Shown here piece by piece: positions 1-13,000 of a stretch of 64,000 nt of DNA (positions are counted from its first letter, which is position 1; each line of letters begins with the position of its first letter). Source of the DNA: Owenia fusiformis. Lineage: Eukaryota > Annelida > Polychaeta > Sabellida > Oweniidae. Location: the NCBI GenBank assembly GCA_903813345.2, contig CAIIXF020000008.1, positions 19,140,822 to 19,204,821 of the forward strand. Direction: 5' to 3'. The notes beneath the pieces were generated by a model. That model worked only from the letters and a program-made list of their open reading frames with translations, was not told the DNA's origin and did not search any database. A program made the position numbers and the translations under genes.

Positions 1-821
1 AGAAAATGTGACTGAGGCTTAGGGAACAATATCCATAAATACAAGTACAGGTTTATCAAATCCCAATTTCTATATGCTTCTACTACCATTACATTTGTCT
101 GATTTAATTGAGTTTGTGCTGAAATTGCTTGCTCAGATGCTGCTGTATCTGTGAAAGATGAATCCTAAATAGTCAGAATTTATTCAAATTTTGCTTGGTT
201 CATAAATGATTTAATTCAACTGAGCCATTCAAAAATTGAATTTCTCCCGGCTGTTACGAGGGGTTTATATAGTTTATCACATATGTTTAGATTAAGAACA
301 TGTTGCAACATGCGTAACAGCAAAAACTATTCTTGAAAACTATATGCACCATGCTTTTTTGTGTTTTTGCACCAAATTTCTTGGATTTTACTTTTTATTT
401 CTTTAATCATTATCAAATACTTCAAAAATAAAACTTTCATTAAGATTGAAATAAAATTTTACTATTCATTCAAGTTTTAGGGAGAAACTGATATTTTAGC
501 ATAAAATTATTTCAAATTATATTTTTACACATTCAATGTACTTATAAATATTATCATGTTATTTTTCACCCTGTACATAACAAGTGTGACCAACTCATTT
601 TATCATCGTGATCATTACAGTGACTGATCTAGAAATAATTTTATTACAAAAATCATGAATCACCCTGTGTATTACAGCTATCTGGAACTCATACTTATAT
701 TTTGTACAACCCTGTCATCTGGAATTTATTACTAAAATTATGTATCACCCTGTAGATTACAGACATCTGTAACTCATGTATTATATTCCATGTACTTATA
801 TTAAATATCATTTCATTACAG
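1..821. other. CFAP70 intron with diverged tandem repeat
   Basis: No coding segment seen. From about 565 to 821 there are three diverged copies (about 85-95 bp) beginning tcaccctgt and containing attacag, at 565, 660 and 746. The third runs up to the exon acceptor. Confidence 0.5.
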
Positions 822-1046
822 GCCTCTGCAATGATGAAGCCAGCAGACTCTGCCAGTGAAGCAGATGGACAGCCTCAGAATGTTGAAGGTCAACAATACG
901 TGGAGGCAAAGTCCTATATCATGCTAGAAATAGACCTATTACAACCTTTAGTACATAAACGCCCACCAGAGGAGCTTGCACAGAGAGTTGCTGAATACAT
1001 ACCACCAAGACCACTCTTCCCAAAGCGTACCAATGGCGCAGAAAAG
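822..1046 (+). CDS. CFAP70: CFAP70 exon A
   Basis: First exon visible. It follows a ttcattacag acceptor and ends at GAAAAG before gttagc, in phase 0. It encodes about 75 residues including [14 protein letters not shown] and [16 protein letters not shown]. The upstream end is an acceptor, so the ATG at 831 is internal rather than the gene start. Confidence 0.88.
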
Positions 1047-4000
1047 GTTAGCATGTAAACCTGCTTCAAAAACCTGATTTAAGAAGTTACAATTTGTTCA
1101 TTGGTAGTTAGTTCATTTGTAAGTCTGAGGAGCTGCCATTCACTGGTGTTGTACTTAAAGGTTATGTAAATATTGTGAAATATGCCTGAGTTCTGCCATT
1201 ATTGGATGACCTTGAGAGGCTCTATATTTGGGCAAGAAGGAAAGCATATTTCAAGTTATAGTGACATAGTCATAGTGCATTACATACCTTTATTCTCATG
1301 GCAACTTTGTGTTTTATAGGTTGTGGAGGATTTGTACATCGAGTATATTTTCTTTTATAGGCAGTGGAAGATTATCACAATCAGATAGCTTCAGTTGCAG
1401 ATCTGGTCTTAGAGGAATTCAGGTAAAAATTAAAGGAGTCTCTTGGATAATTAGGGTATTGTCATGCAGTCCTGCCACCTTTAATGAATTAAGAGGTAGT
1501 TGGTTGAATTATCCCATTAAACATACTTTCAATTTTACAGCTTTTGGTTGACAAAGGTTAATGCAATAGAACTGGACAAAGACCATTTTGCTAGATAATG
1601 GATTATAATTATCCCAACGAACGAAGTTCGTTAGGGATATAGTGAAGCCCTCCGTCCGTCTGTCCGTCAGTCAGTCAGTCAGTCAGTCAGTCAGTCAGTC
1701 AGTCAGTCCGTCCGTCTGTCCGGAAGATAACTCAAATACTAGTTGACAGATTTTCTTCATATTTAGTGGAAAGATGTATATTGGTGAATAGTTTTACGCA
1801 AAAAAAAAATTTTTCAAGATGGCCGCCGCTTTAAAAATGACGGAACTTTTTCGCAAAAATCATAAATTTTTCATTCTAAACCAAAGTAATTAATATTATT
1901 GTTTGAAATTTTGGTAGTGTATTCACAACATTTATTTCACATATATTCCGCGTTTTTCATCCTGACCCCCAGGGGCCATGTATGGGGGAACAGGAAAACA
2001 GAAATTTTCGCTAATTTTTAGATCTTTCTGAAGTATAGCTTTATTATACTCAAATGAAAGGCAATTAAGAGTAGATTGCAAATATTGTATCTTTTTTCTG
2101 ATTCGAGCCTCGTAAAATTCAAAATGGCCGTCTAATGTACGATTTCGCAATAATTTTTCGATCCCTTCAAAGTATGGCTATATTATACTCAAATTGAAGG
2201 AATTTTGGAGTAGATCACAATTATGGTATTATTTTTCAGATTTGTACCTCAGAAAATTCAAAATGGCTGCTTTGCAGGAATTCGCAATTCTAAAATCTAA
2301 TTTTTTCATTTTCAACCAAAGTAATGAGTATAATTGATTGGAATTCGGTAATTAATATTTTGTTCGTTGGGATTTGCTACTCCGCGGAGTTGCCGTTATT
2401 TTTATCTTTGAAATGTGACAATATTTTGGAATAAAATATGCATACACCATTAAGAAATTTAACGAAGAAGATGCATGTACTGGTGAATAACAAGATGTTT
2501 TTAACACCTCTACAAATTATTGTTTTTATTTGAGTTGTGTGCGGTTTGGAGTCGCTTGATCACTACTTTAACCCAATATGTTATATCAATTATTGGGTTT
2601 ACATGATTTCAACATAATTCTTACAGACACATTAGTTAATCTATCTCAATTTAATACTATATTCTTATACCGAAGGGGTCCCTATCGCTAAGATATATAT
2701 TACAATAGACAATATATTCTATATATGTTTTTACTTACTTTAGTTGCAGTACATTAACCTGTTCATTACTTTGGTTGGTGCTGGGGAGGCTGGTGGGCTT
2801 TCCATGCTATGAGTTCACAAACTGATTCCCGCCAATGTAGTCACGTGACATTTCATCCTTATAGCATGGTCTATATAAATTAACTCACCTATGCACTTGT
2901 GCCATCTATACATCACTTACGGGATAGATTTAACTGTATGAATATCTAGTGATCTGAGGCAACTCCAAAACACATAAATATTTATATTTCATATAAGTCA
3001 TATGTCTTATTTTTTACATGTAATCATATGTGTCATTTAAAGTACAGTTATAAAAAATGTCTGCAGTACCTGGGAGTTAGTCTATATATACTGAACAAAA
3101 ACACATGAGTTTTTGCAAATGCTTGTCTATCTGGTGAATATTGGGGTATGGTAATATTATGATGTTTTTTAGCCTACCCTGAATATAACCTTAAAGACGC
3201 AATTTGAAAATATGGTTAAATTATGTAATTTCAGGGAATCATTTGGTGATGAACTTAGGGCAGGTAATGCCCCACTGACAACTGACTCAATGGAGGCAAG
3301 GTAGGGCTGAATCAGTCATAAAGTGGACACAACACATAAAAAAATAATGATAATTCTTTAACATGATTATACTTAGGTGGTTCAAAAAGTTTTGCAGTTG
3401 ATTCCATAACTTCAAGGAAAATAAGACTTTTACAATGAAACTTGGTATACATATGTGTTATACATTTATACATTATATGTCAAAATTTGGGACCTCAATT
3501 TTGATTGGTTCAGTGGAGCAAAAGGAAGCGCGTCTTGCAGCATCTAGGTTTTGCAGTTGATGCCATAACTTCAGGGAAAATAGGACTTGTACAATGAAAC
3601 TTGGTATACATATGTGTTATACATTTATACATTATATGTCAAAATTTGGGACCTCAATTTTGATTGGTTCTTGAGATATGGTTGCTATGGTAACAAGAGT
3701 GGTGGATACCATGTTCAACCCGAAATTATGTTTTTCCAAATAGTTTTCTTGCTTGAATGAACTCTTGTAAAGTGGCAATTAGCAGGTGTAAGTGTCTTTG
3801 GGTGGCTATTTTTCTTCAAATTCTTCAATTTTTCCAATTGTCTCTATGACATCACAATAGACAAGTGACACGATAAGTTCCTTTGTGATGTATACTGTCC
3901 AAAACCCAGTTGAAAAATTGAGATTGAAAAGTGAGGAAATTTTGAATTTTTTTCCAAAATTTTCAAAATGGCAGATGTTTCCACACCAACCAAATTGATG

Positions 4001-7000
4001 AAATGGAAGCATAGAAATCTGATACAGTGCATGGTTCAAAATGGCAAGACTTTCAGGGAGCATTTGGAAATGATGCCAAAACGTATCCAGAAATTGCCTA
4101 GATGCTGCAAGACGTGCTTCCTTTTGCTCCACTGTGAGGAACTTTGGAACCCACTTTGCTGCAACATACCGCTTTTTCAAGATCTTTGTGACAATTGTAT
4201 GGCAGGACGCCTTAGATATATCCAGTAAATCACTTATTTCCTCTAATGAAATATGTCTGTCCTTTGAATTTGAAGAAAAATAGCCACCCAAAGACACTTA
4301 CACCTGCTAATTGCCACTTTACAAGAGTTCATTCAAGCAAGAAAACTATTTGGAAAAACATAATTTCGGGTTGAACATGGTACCAACCACTCTGGTTACC
4401 ATAGCAATCATATCTCAAGAACCAATCAAAATTGAGGTCCCAAATTTTGACATATAATGTATAAATGTATAACACATATGTATACCAAGTTTCATTGTAA
4501 AAGTCCTATTTTCCCTGAAGTTATGGCATCAACTGCAAAACCTAGATGCTGCAAGACGCGCTTCCTTTTGCTCCACTGTGAGGAACTTTGGAACCCACTT
4601 TGCTGCAACATACCGCTTTTTCAAGATCTTTGTGACAATTGTATGGCAGGACGCCTTAGATATATCCAGTAAATCACTTATTTCCTCTAATGAAATATGT
4701 CTGTCCTTTGAATTTGAAGAAAAATAGCCACCCAAAGACACTTACACCTGCTAATTGCCACTTTACAAGAGTTAATTCAAGCAAGAAAACTATTTGGAAA
4801 AACGTAATTTCGGGTTGAACATGGTACCCACCACTCTGGTTACCATAGCAATCATATCTCAAGAACCAATCAAAATTGAGGTCCCAAATTTTGACATATA
4901 ATGTATAAATATATAACACATATGTATACCAAGTTTCATTGTAAAAGTCCTATTTTCCTTGAAGTTATGGCATCAACTGCAAAACTTTTTGAACCATCCA
5001 AGTACATAATAAAACACTATACATTAATATCTCTTTCAAATTGAAAAATGAAAATGCTTGAAAGTGTTATTTGGAAATGGTCTCAACATAACTTACTGTC
5101 AGAATACTCCAAAATGCCATGTTGGTTATTTTCCAATAGGTGGCTATACTGACTTTTACATCTTTACATCAGCTTACGATTTAAATTTTTCATTTTAGAC
5201 GCCAAGGGCTCCTGTACTCTCTCAATGCAAGTGGTAAATATTTTGCATTCAAAGAGAGGCTGAAACATTCAGTCGTCAAGATAGTTCGTGAAAAATATCT
5301 TAGAACGACAAGCTTTGAAGACAAAGATCAACTACAGGTAAAATATCTTTGTTATTATGAAGACACTTGATTTGTTTTTAAATTAGTTTTTACTTACATG
5401 TAATTTCAAATTGTTAAATGTAAATTATCTCGTTATATATTGTATATATTGTTATATTTTAAATCTATAGAGTTCTATTTGTAAATGCCCCTACATGTTT
5501 TTTTTGATTGATGAGAAGAATCTCTAATGCTTTCAACTCTTGAGGTTGTATTCTTCATGGTTCAAGTATGATTCATTGAAAGATAATAATTTTAATGTGG
5601 TTCTTGATCTGTATTCGTTTGCTAACAAATTGTAATGTGATATCGTCATTTTTAGTTGATGAAAATGGGAGGGTGTTCGGCGGTTAAAGCCCCTTGGCCA
5701 AAAATTCTTTCAAAAGCATGCAGTTTTTCACCATTCTGAGCATTTTCAGTGATTTTGGGCCAAAGTTGTCAAATGTGAACCCACCTTGAACTTTTCGAAA
5801 AGTGAACCCCCCTTGACAAAAGCTGGCAATGAGCCTGAATGTTGTGTTTGTTTACATCTGCAGGCTTTCCTGAGTGAGTTATATGTCTACCTGGTGGATC
5901 AGATGCATGTTGGTCTTGGGAAGGTGTTGTCTATAGAAGACCAGACTCCAGTACCAGAGCCACTCACTGACTCTGCTCAACTTAAACACTTTGCCAGGGA
6001 AGCTGAAGTGAATGAAAACTTTGAACTTGCTGCCAAATATTATCAAGAGGTTTGTTTAAAATTTCTGGACAATCTAGTTTTAACTATATGTTGTATTTTA
6101 TTGTATTTACCATGTAGAAAGGAGATCAATACCTCTTGAGTATTGAGAATATTTCCTATATATTTATGGGCATATTTCATGTGTATGTAACCATAATCAA
6201 TGCAGGGCAGTTTTCCCCCACTTTCCATTTGAAGAACTTGCTAACATTTCTAGAATCATAGAGAGGTTAAGTCAGTGCTGAGCTTTTATTGCATATTGGT
6301 AGTGCTCTAGTAATTGTCTAGACAGTAGTACAAACACACTTATCCTCAAGAAAGCTTTTATCAAATGTTCTCACAGAAAAATGTTGAGGTTACATGTGTA
6401 AACAAGGGTGAAACACAGATGTCTGAACATAGTTAATTTCAATCTGAGGCCATTGATTATACAGCATTTATAGGAAAATAATATAACAATTGTATATAAC
6501 CTGATAATAACTGGGTAGGTAGTATTTTAGTTTTGGCCATGTTATCTTTACAATACTGTGTGATTCAGATAGCACTAGTTCCAAGGATGTTAATCAAAAT
6601 CATTATTTTGTTTGACTTTAAATTGTTTCATGTCTGTAATTCCAATATAGAATATTTCTCTCTATCTTGCCGGAAGGAGAATTGATGCATAGTTTATAGT
6701 CTTGCTTCAAGACTGTGGACCTCCCCTCCCCCTTATCTACTTCACCAACACAACACAGTCTTGTAATCACAGTCTAGATAGAAGTGCCAGGCCCATAGCC
6801 AGGGGGGTTCGCAGGGTTCGGGCGAACCCCCCCCTGGCCAAAAATTCTTTCAAAATCATGCATCTTTTGACCATTTTGAGCGCTTCTCAAGTGATTCTAG
6901 CCATATTCGGGCCAAAATTGTCAAATGTGAACTCCCCCTGGAAGTTTTTGAAAACTGAACCCCCTTGGCAAATCCTGGCTACGGGCCTGGGTGCTACCCT

Positions 7001-10000
7001 CGAGATCTACGAAAGTGGAAATACATTAGTTTGGTTCATTAATTGCTCACGAGAGCTTGGAGCTAAACTACATGGTTTATAATTTTTTCAGAGAATTGCT
7101 AGGACGAGGAATGATCCGGAACATTGGTTTGACTATGGTACATTCTGTTTGTATATCAATGACATCACAAAGGCAGAGGAATGCTTTAAGGAATGTGTCT
7201 CCATCAACCAAAAACATCTTAATGGGTGAGAAATTCTTACTTTATATATGTAAACACAAGTGCCATTGAACTATAGTGTATGTATGTATTGGGTAATCAA
7301 AGTTATTAAAGAAATGAATTCGAAAGTAAAGCTAGAACAGTAAGAAAAGAAGAAAAATCTACAAGGAAATCAGGGCACCTTGAAAAATTGGACTTTTACA
7401 TTAATGCACAGAGAAATAGTGTCAAATACTGTAAAAGCCCAAATATTCGCCAACCAAAATTTTTGCACTGAAGAACCCTTGAATTAATTTGCATGCCCTT
7501 AAATTTGCATATCTTAGACCAGTGAACAGACCAGATAGACAGAAAATAAATTTAAATTTATGTAGAATCTAAATACTAGAACCAAAGTATACACTGGTTT
7601 TAACATTCATACATGTATGTATGAGTATTAGTTAAAAATGACTAAATGTTATTATTTTCTCCAGTTTACTGCTGTATGGTGTTGTCTGTGCAATGCAGGA
7701 TCAAAACGAGGCTGCGGAGACATTCTTTGAGGCAGCAACGTGCGTTGACCCCCAGTGTATTCTAGCTTGGGTGATGCTTGGTATGACATTCATTATTTCA
7801 GTTCTTAGCATGTACACTATAACTACAATTTGAAACCTAGATTTAAACTGTATTTGGTCTTTCTATTTAATAAGCTGGCATGCATGTTTTCAGGTTGTGG
7901 AACAGAATTCTCTTTATCTCTAGCCTGAGTATCTTTATCTTAAATAAAAATGTTTTTAAACATTCTTTTTTACATTCACAAAATATGCTTATATTATAAG
8001 CATTTCTGGCGACCTGATTGATTAATCAGATCTAGCATTCTCAGGATAACTCATGGATGGAATGATACATCAAATTCAATTCTGATTTTGTAGGTTTATT
8101 CTATGATGGAGTTTGTAATGAGATTGGTGCAGAGATGGCTTTCCTAGAAGCAAACAAACTAAATGTACAGGTCACTAGACAGTTGATGGAAGATGAGAAA
8201 CAGAAGGAGAGAGAATTACATGAGAAAGAAGAGGACAAGCTACTAATGGATGCTGCAAGAGGTATAAAAATACACATACAGTACATGTCATACCACTATG
8301 ATATATTACCAGATATGTACCGTTTATGATTTTCAATTCAACCATGGCTTTATAGTTACAGGTCGTTCAATAGGTAAAGCCAATTTTGCAAGAGGTATAA
8401 AAATACACATACATACCATATATGGTATATTACCAGATATGTATATATGATTTTCAATTCAACCATATAAAATTTTTATTTTGCAATATCTATAGCCCAA
8501 ATTTCCACATGAGTAACATGGTAAATTTCACTAAATTTCACATTTTTGATGTACCTGGATCACAAATTGCCATTTTTAGTCTGCATTCATTTATTTTGGA
8601 AACTTGTTGGAAACAATTTTCAAATCTCACATATTTTTTATTAAAAAGATGAATATTAAAACATTTTTATTTCTTAAGATGCCCATGGTGATGCTTTAGC
8701 TGTTCCATCAGTTAAGAACACCCCTGCCACTCCCAGTGGGTTAGAATCAAAACAGAATTCCATGACCAGCAAATCACAGATGCTAAAGAAGGGACAACAG
8801 AAAAAACCTGGTAAGATAGATGAATATTCACATTAAAATATAAGCAATCTCGATTTAGGCTATACCTTTCTTGCTTCTATGAAACCAATTTTTTCTTGGA
8901 TACTTTTTCAAGTAGCTTTAACATTTGTATGAAATTAGTATCTTGTCATTCTTAGAGCCTCACTTAAAAAAATTGTCTGAAACATGTTTATTTGAGAGCA
9001 GATGTTTGGGAACTTTTGAACAAACTCATGAAGGGTACTGAGTGCAAATGTATTGTATTTGCCATGTGTATGTAATATTATGAAATAAGTTATAACTTAC
9101 TGCAGTAAACCCTATACATCCAAACACCTCTATTATTTGAACACCTCTAAAACACTTTTTTGGTTTCATATTTTAATCTGCCATAGATTTTCATGCATGT
9201 TAAAGTTAGTTTTCGGCTGGTTGAAGTATTGTTGAGACTAGACAGGTTTTACTGTATAGTAAGCTTTATCATATTAAAACTTTTATCGTAATGTTAACAT
9301 TACTTCCAGGAGTCTCATCATCTCAGAACAAAAGCATGGAAAGTGTTGCATCTATGAGGCCTGGTAGTCAGACAAGAGGCTCACAAAGGGGTACACCTAT
9401 GCCTGAGCCAGAAGAGATTGATGAACCTCCCCCACGAGAGCCCACTCCAGTGCCAACCAGTACTGTCTTCATGCAAGCTATTGAGTGGCTCCTGGAGGTC
9501 AAGGCAATGCCAGTAAGCAAACAACAAAATGATTTCAAAATAGACTAGATTGCAAGTAGGATTTAATTTGATATTCGTCATTAAATGTTCAAAATTTAGT
9601 CAAGGTGATATGATATTTTGCAAGAAATGTGGGTTTGGATATTGTTTATCAACCTTGATATTTTAGTTTTCTTTGAAAATGTGACTTCTAGGTCGGGTAA
9701 ACTTCTCATAGGGCCTATGTTATAAAATCATGAAAAGTGAAATATCTTGTCTTGTACTAAACAGATAATATATTCTTTTTTCTGGACATATTTAAATGGT
9801 GAAATGCTATGATAGTAACATCTTATTGAAAGGTGGGACATTGGGTAACATCTCATGGAATCTTGGAATGTTGTTCAATCTGTGTTTTTGTTGTAGTTTA
9901 CCGAGAGGGCACTGGCGCATGAACTTTTAGAGCCAAATGGTGGACCAGGCGCCATCTATCATATAGCCTATGCGAGGTTGAAGCTACAGAAGAAAGAAAT

Positions 10001-13000
10001 GGAAGAAGCCGAATTGAGCCTTAAAGAAGCATTACAGTTTGATCACCAGGTATTTTTGCTCTGCATATTAACTACAGAAATACTTAACTATTCAAATACT
10101 TTACAATCCAAAACATATCTCAAAAAAGATTCATGTAACTTGTGAGATAATGAGTTTAATGTTTATAATCTTGTTTTCTCCAGAACCCGGATGCATGGGC
10201 AATTATGGGACATGTGAAGTATCTGGTTGGAGACTCTATGGCAGCTAAGGACTGCTATGAAAGAACATTATCATTCATCGGGGACGCCTCAGAGATGCAC
10301 TCCATCTATCTGCGCCTTGCATCAATTTATCTACAGGAAGGAAAGGTACATGCATGTTGCATACTAGATATAGTATCTCATGATGGTTAATACAGGAAAA
10401 TTAGTCCAGCTTAAGTTGTTACAAATTGTTATTTTATTATACAGCCACTGTTTTTTGACCAGCGTTCCGCATCTGCTTTTTTATTGCCATAATAATATTT
10501 ATTTACATAAACACATTAAAGTACATCACTGTACTTTAACACATGAAAGTACTTCATACTTATATTGCTTCACCTATATGATAATACATTGTATTTTCTT
10601 TACAATTTCCTAATGGATATCTGTATCTGCGTTTTACACCAGCATAGTTGTTACAATATTATGAGATTACATTCTTGAATGCTATATATAATTTTTCACA
10701 AGGAAAACTTTGATTTCCACAGTTATTTTATGTTCTATTCCAAAGTTCTCCGTCAAATAAATGATGGAAATTAAACCTACATGTAGACTGCTGCCACTTA
10801 CATATGCTTTCAGTTTCACTTATTTTTTCAATATTCTTTTTTCAGTTCCAAGAGGCCAAGAACTGTTTCCTTATGGCATGTAAGAAATCTCCGTCTTGTG
10901 TGTCATGGGTTGGGGTTGGAATTGCATGTTACAGGGTATGTATATGTAATCATCAAAGATTTACTATTAGTTCAAGATGAAGAAACAATGTTTGCTTATT
11001 TTTCATTATTTAAAGCACAACTGAAATAGGTTTTCTCAACTTGCAGCTACAAAAATTTTCTTCATTGTAAGTCCAAGGTAGAGTTCTTGCGATAGCCATT
11101 ATAAAAGAAATGTTAGATATCTGTTTACGGTCATAAGTAACGTAAGAAAATTAACTGATCAATCAGATTGGCCCCCAAGTGATAAATAACGTCATCGTTT
11201 TGATTAATTGGTTCCTTGGTAATCACGACGTCATGTCAACCATGCGATTGTTGTGTAAACAAATAACAAAACATCCTGGCATTATGACGTCATGATTTAA
11301 TGGATCAAAACGGGCCTTGTGGGGACCAGTGAGAGATCATAGGGGGGAGTGAAATGATTTTTACAATACTGATGAGAAAACATGTCCAAATACATTTATT
11401 AAAAATTCTATTGATTCCTTTAGGTCAAAAATACTCTTTCATATCTGCTTTAAGGGCTATATATTTACCATTTAGTATAAAAGTGTATTTTAATGATATG
11501 ATAAACTCACATGATGAGTTTTTAAAAACCTTTTTAAAAGATAGGCATGGCATTGGATGATGATAGCAATTTTATTGTAAAAGCATGCCAATTTTTTTTA
11601 TTCTCATCTCTACTCCTTGTATTTCCATTAGGATTGGCACTTATTTTTCATATATATTTATGAAGATGAAGACATGATTGATTCCTCAATGGTGGGAGCA
11701 TATTTTACACTTTCTTTGGTTTCATATATTTTTACTATGATAACTATGCTTGGTATAATACGTATGTTCTATAGCAACCATGCCAAGACAGCAATGGGAT
11801 TCCAAGGATTATATTATACAGATATTTGATTCTGTCAAAGTGAATACCAGTGCATCTTGCAAAAGTGATATTCAACAAAGGGCTCGTGGAATATCATCTC
11901 GTGAAAGTGCCGCAGTTATTCACCAAATTCTAAAATATGCTCCAAGCATTGGGAATCAAGTTTTCATGTTCATATGGCTAGAGGATAAATAGAGATTATC
12001 CTATATGAGGTTCGGGATATTGGGATTATCCCGAGGCTAATATAATAAATTTGCCCGAGGGCCGCAGGTCCCGAGGGAAAATATATTATATTGGCCAAGG
12101 GATAATCCCAATATCCTGAACCGACTATAGGATAATATGTTTATCCCATACCAATCTTGGTCATCTGGTTCACATTGTTCAATCGTGGAAATATTCTAGA
12201 ATATTCATGTCTATTTTTGTTTTGTTGGCCGTGGGCGGATTTTTCTGTTCTCTCAAATATTCCCACATTTATTTTCTCGAATTTTTTAAGTGGATGCTCC
12301 TTCCATTTTTTAAACCATCAAACAGACCCCGATTGTCTTTGTTTTCTCCATTATCGTTTACAATCATTACGCGAACGTTACAAATTATGAACAAATATGC
12401 GAGCGGCGATTATGACGTAGCGGGCAGATATACTATATCTGCCCGCTCAGAGCGGGACGTAAAGCTATATCTGCCCGCTGATGAAAATATAAGTTTTTAC
12501 AAACCGGCTTTATGTACCTGTAACATGTCCAAGTATGGGATAAATGATAATATATAACATGTAACATATGCATTTTTTCAGTTTTGTAATGCTAATGTTG
12601 ATTAAGTTAAATCATAATGGTAAAATACTGTATGTTGAATTATATTAAAATGAAATAATTAAAATTATATTACATTTATATGTTATGTTGGGACTTCAGT
12701 GTGTACACAAGCTCAGTTACCTAGTAACCTGGTAACCTAGGTGGTATGACATGTTGTCCACCTAAATATAATATGTTAATCAAATTAAATCTTCAAAAGA
12801 TATACATTGTTAGTTGGTACACAGCAAGATTAGTTACCTAGTAACCTGGTAACCTAGGCGATATGACATTTTGTTCACCGAAATAAAACTGATGTGTTAA
12901 TCAAATTAAATATTAAAAGAGAATATGTTGTGCGTGGGAAATCAGTGTGTACACAGAAAGCTCAGTTATCTAGTAACCTGGTAACCAAGGTGATATGACA

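Larger units (their letters stand above)
3372..5002. mobile_element. Nested Tc1/mariner-like foldback element
   Basis: The ends are inverted copies of about 20 bp (cttaggtggttcaaaaag at left; the right end reads its complement with two changes), with TA on each side (3,370-3,371 and 5,003-5,004). An inner element of about 990 bp (3,549-4,540) has inverted arms of about 275 bp. The outer right arm repeats the same arm at 4,709-5,002; the outer left arm is shortened. The inner copy sits between inverted cctagatgctgcaaga-type sequences. Two fragments of a transposase-like reading frame lie on the minus strand. TA targets and the helix-turn-helix-like protein suggest the Tc1/mariner group. Confidence 0.7.

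Noticed and set aside
11160-11290. Cluster of TGACGTCA-like sites in a CFAP70 intron
   Set aside because: Only two or three imperfect sites in a stretch that looks like repeat DNA; no basis to call an enhancer.
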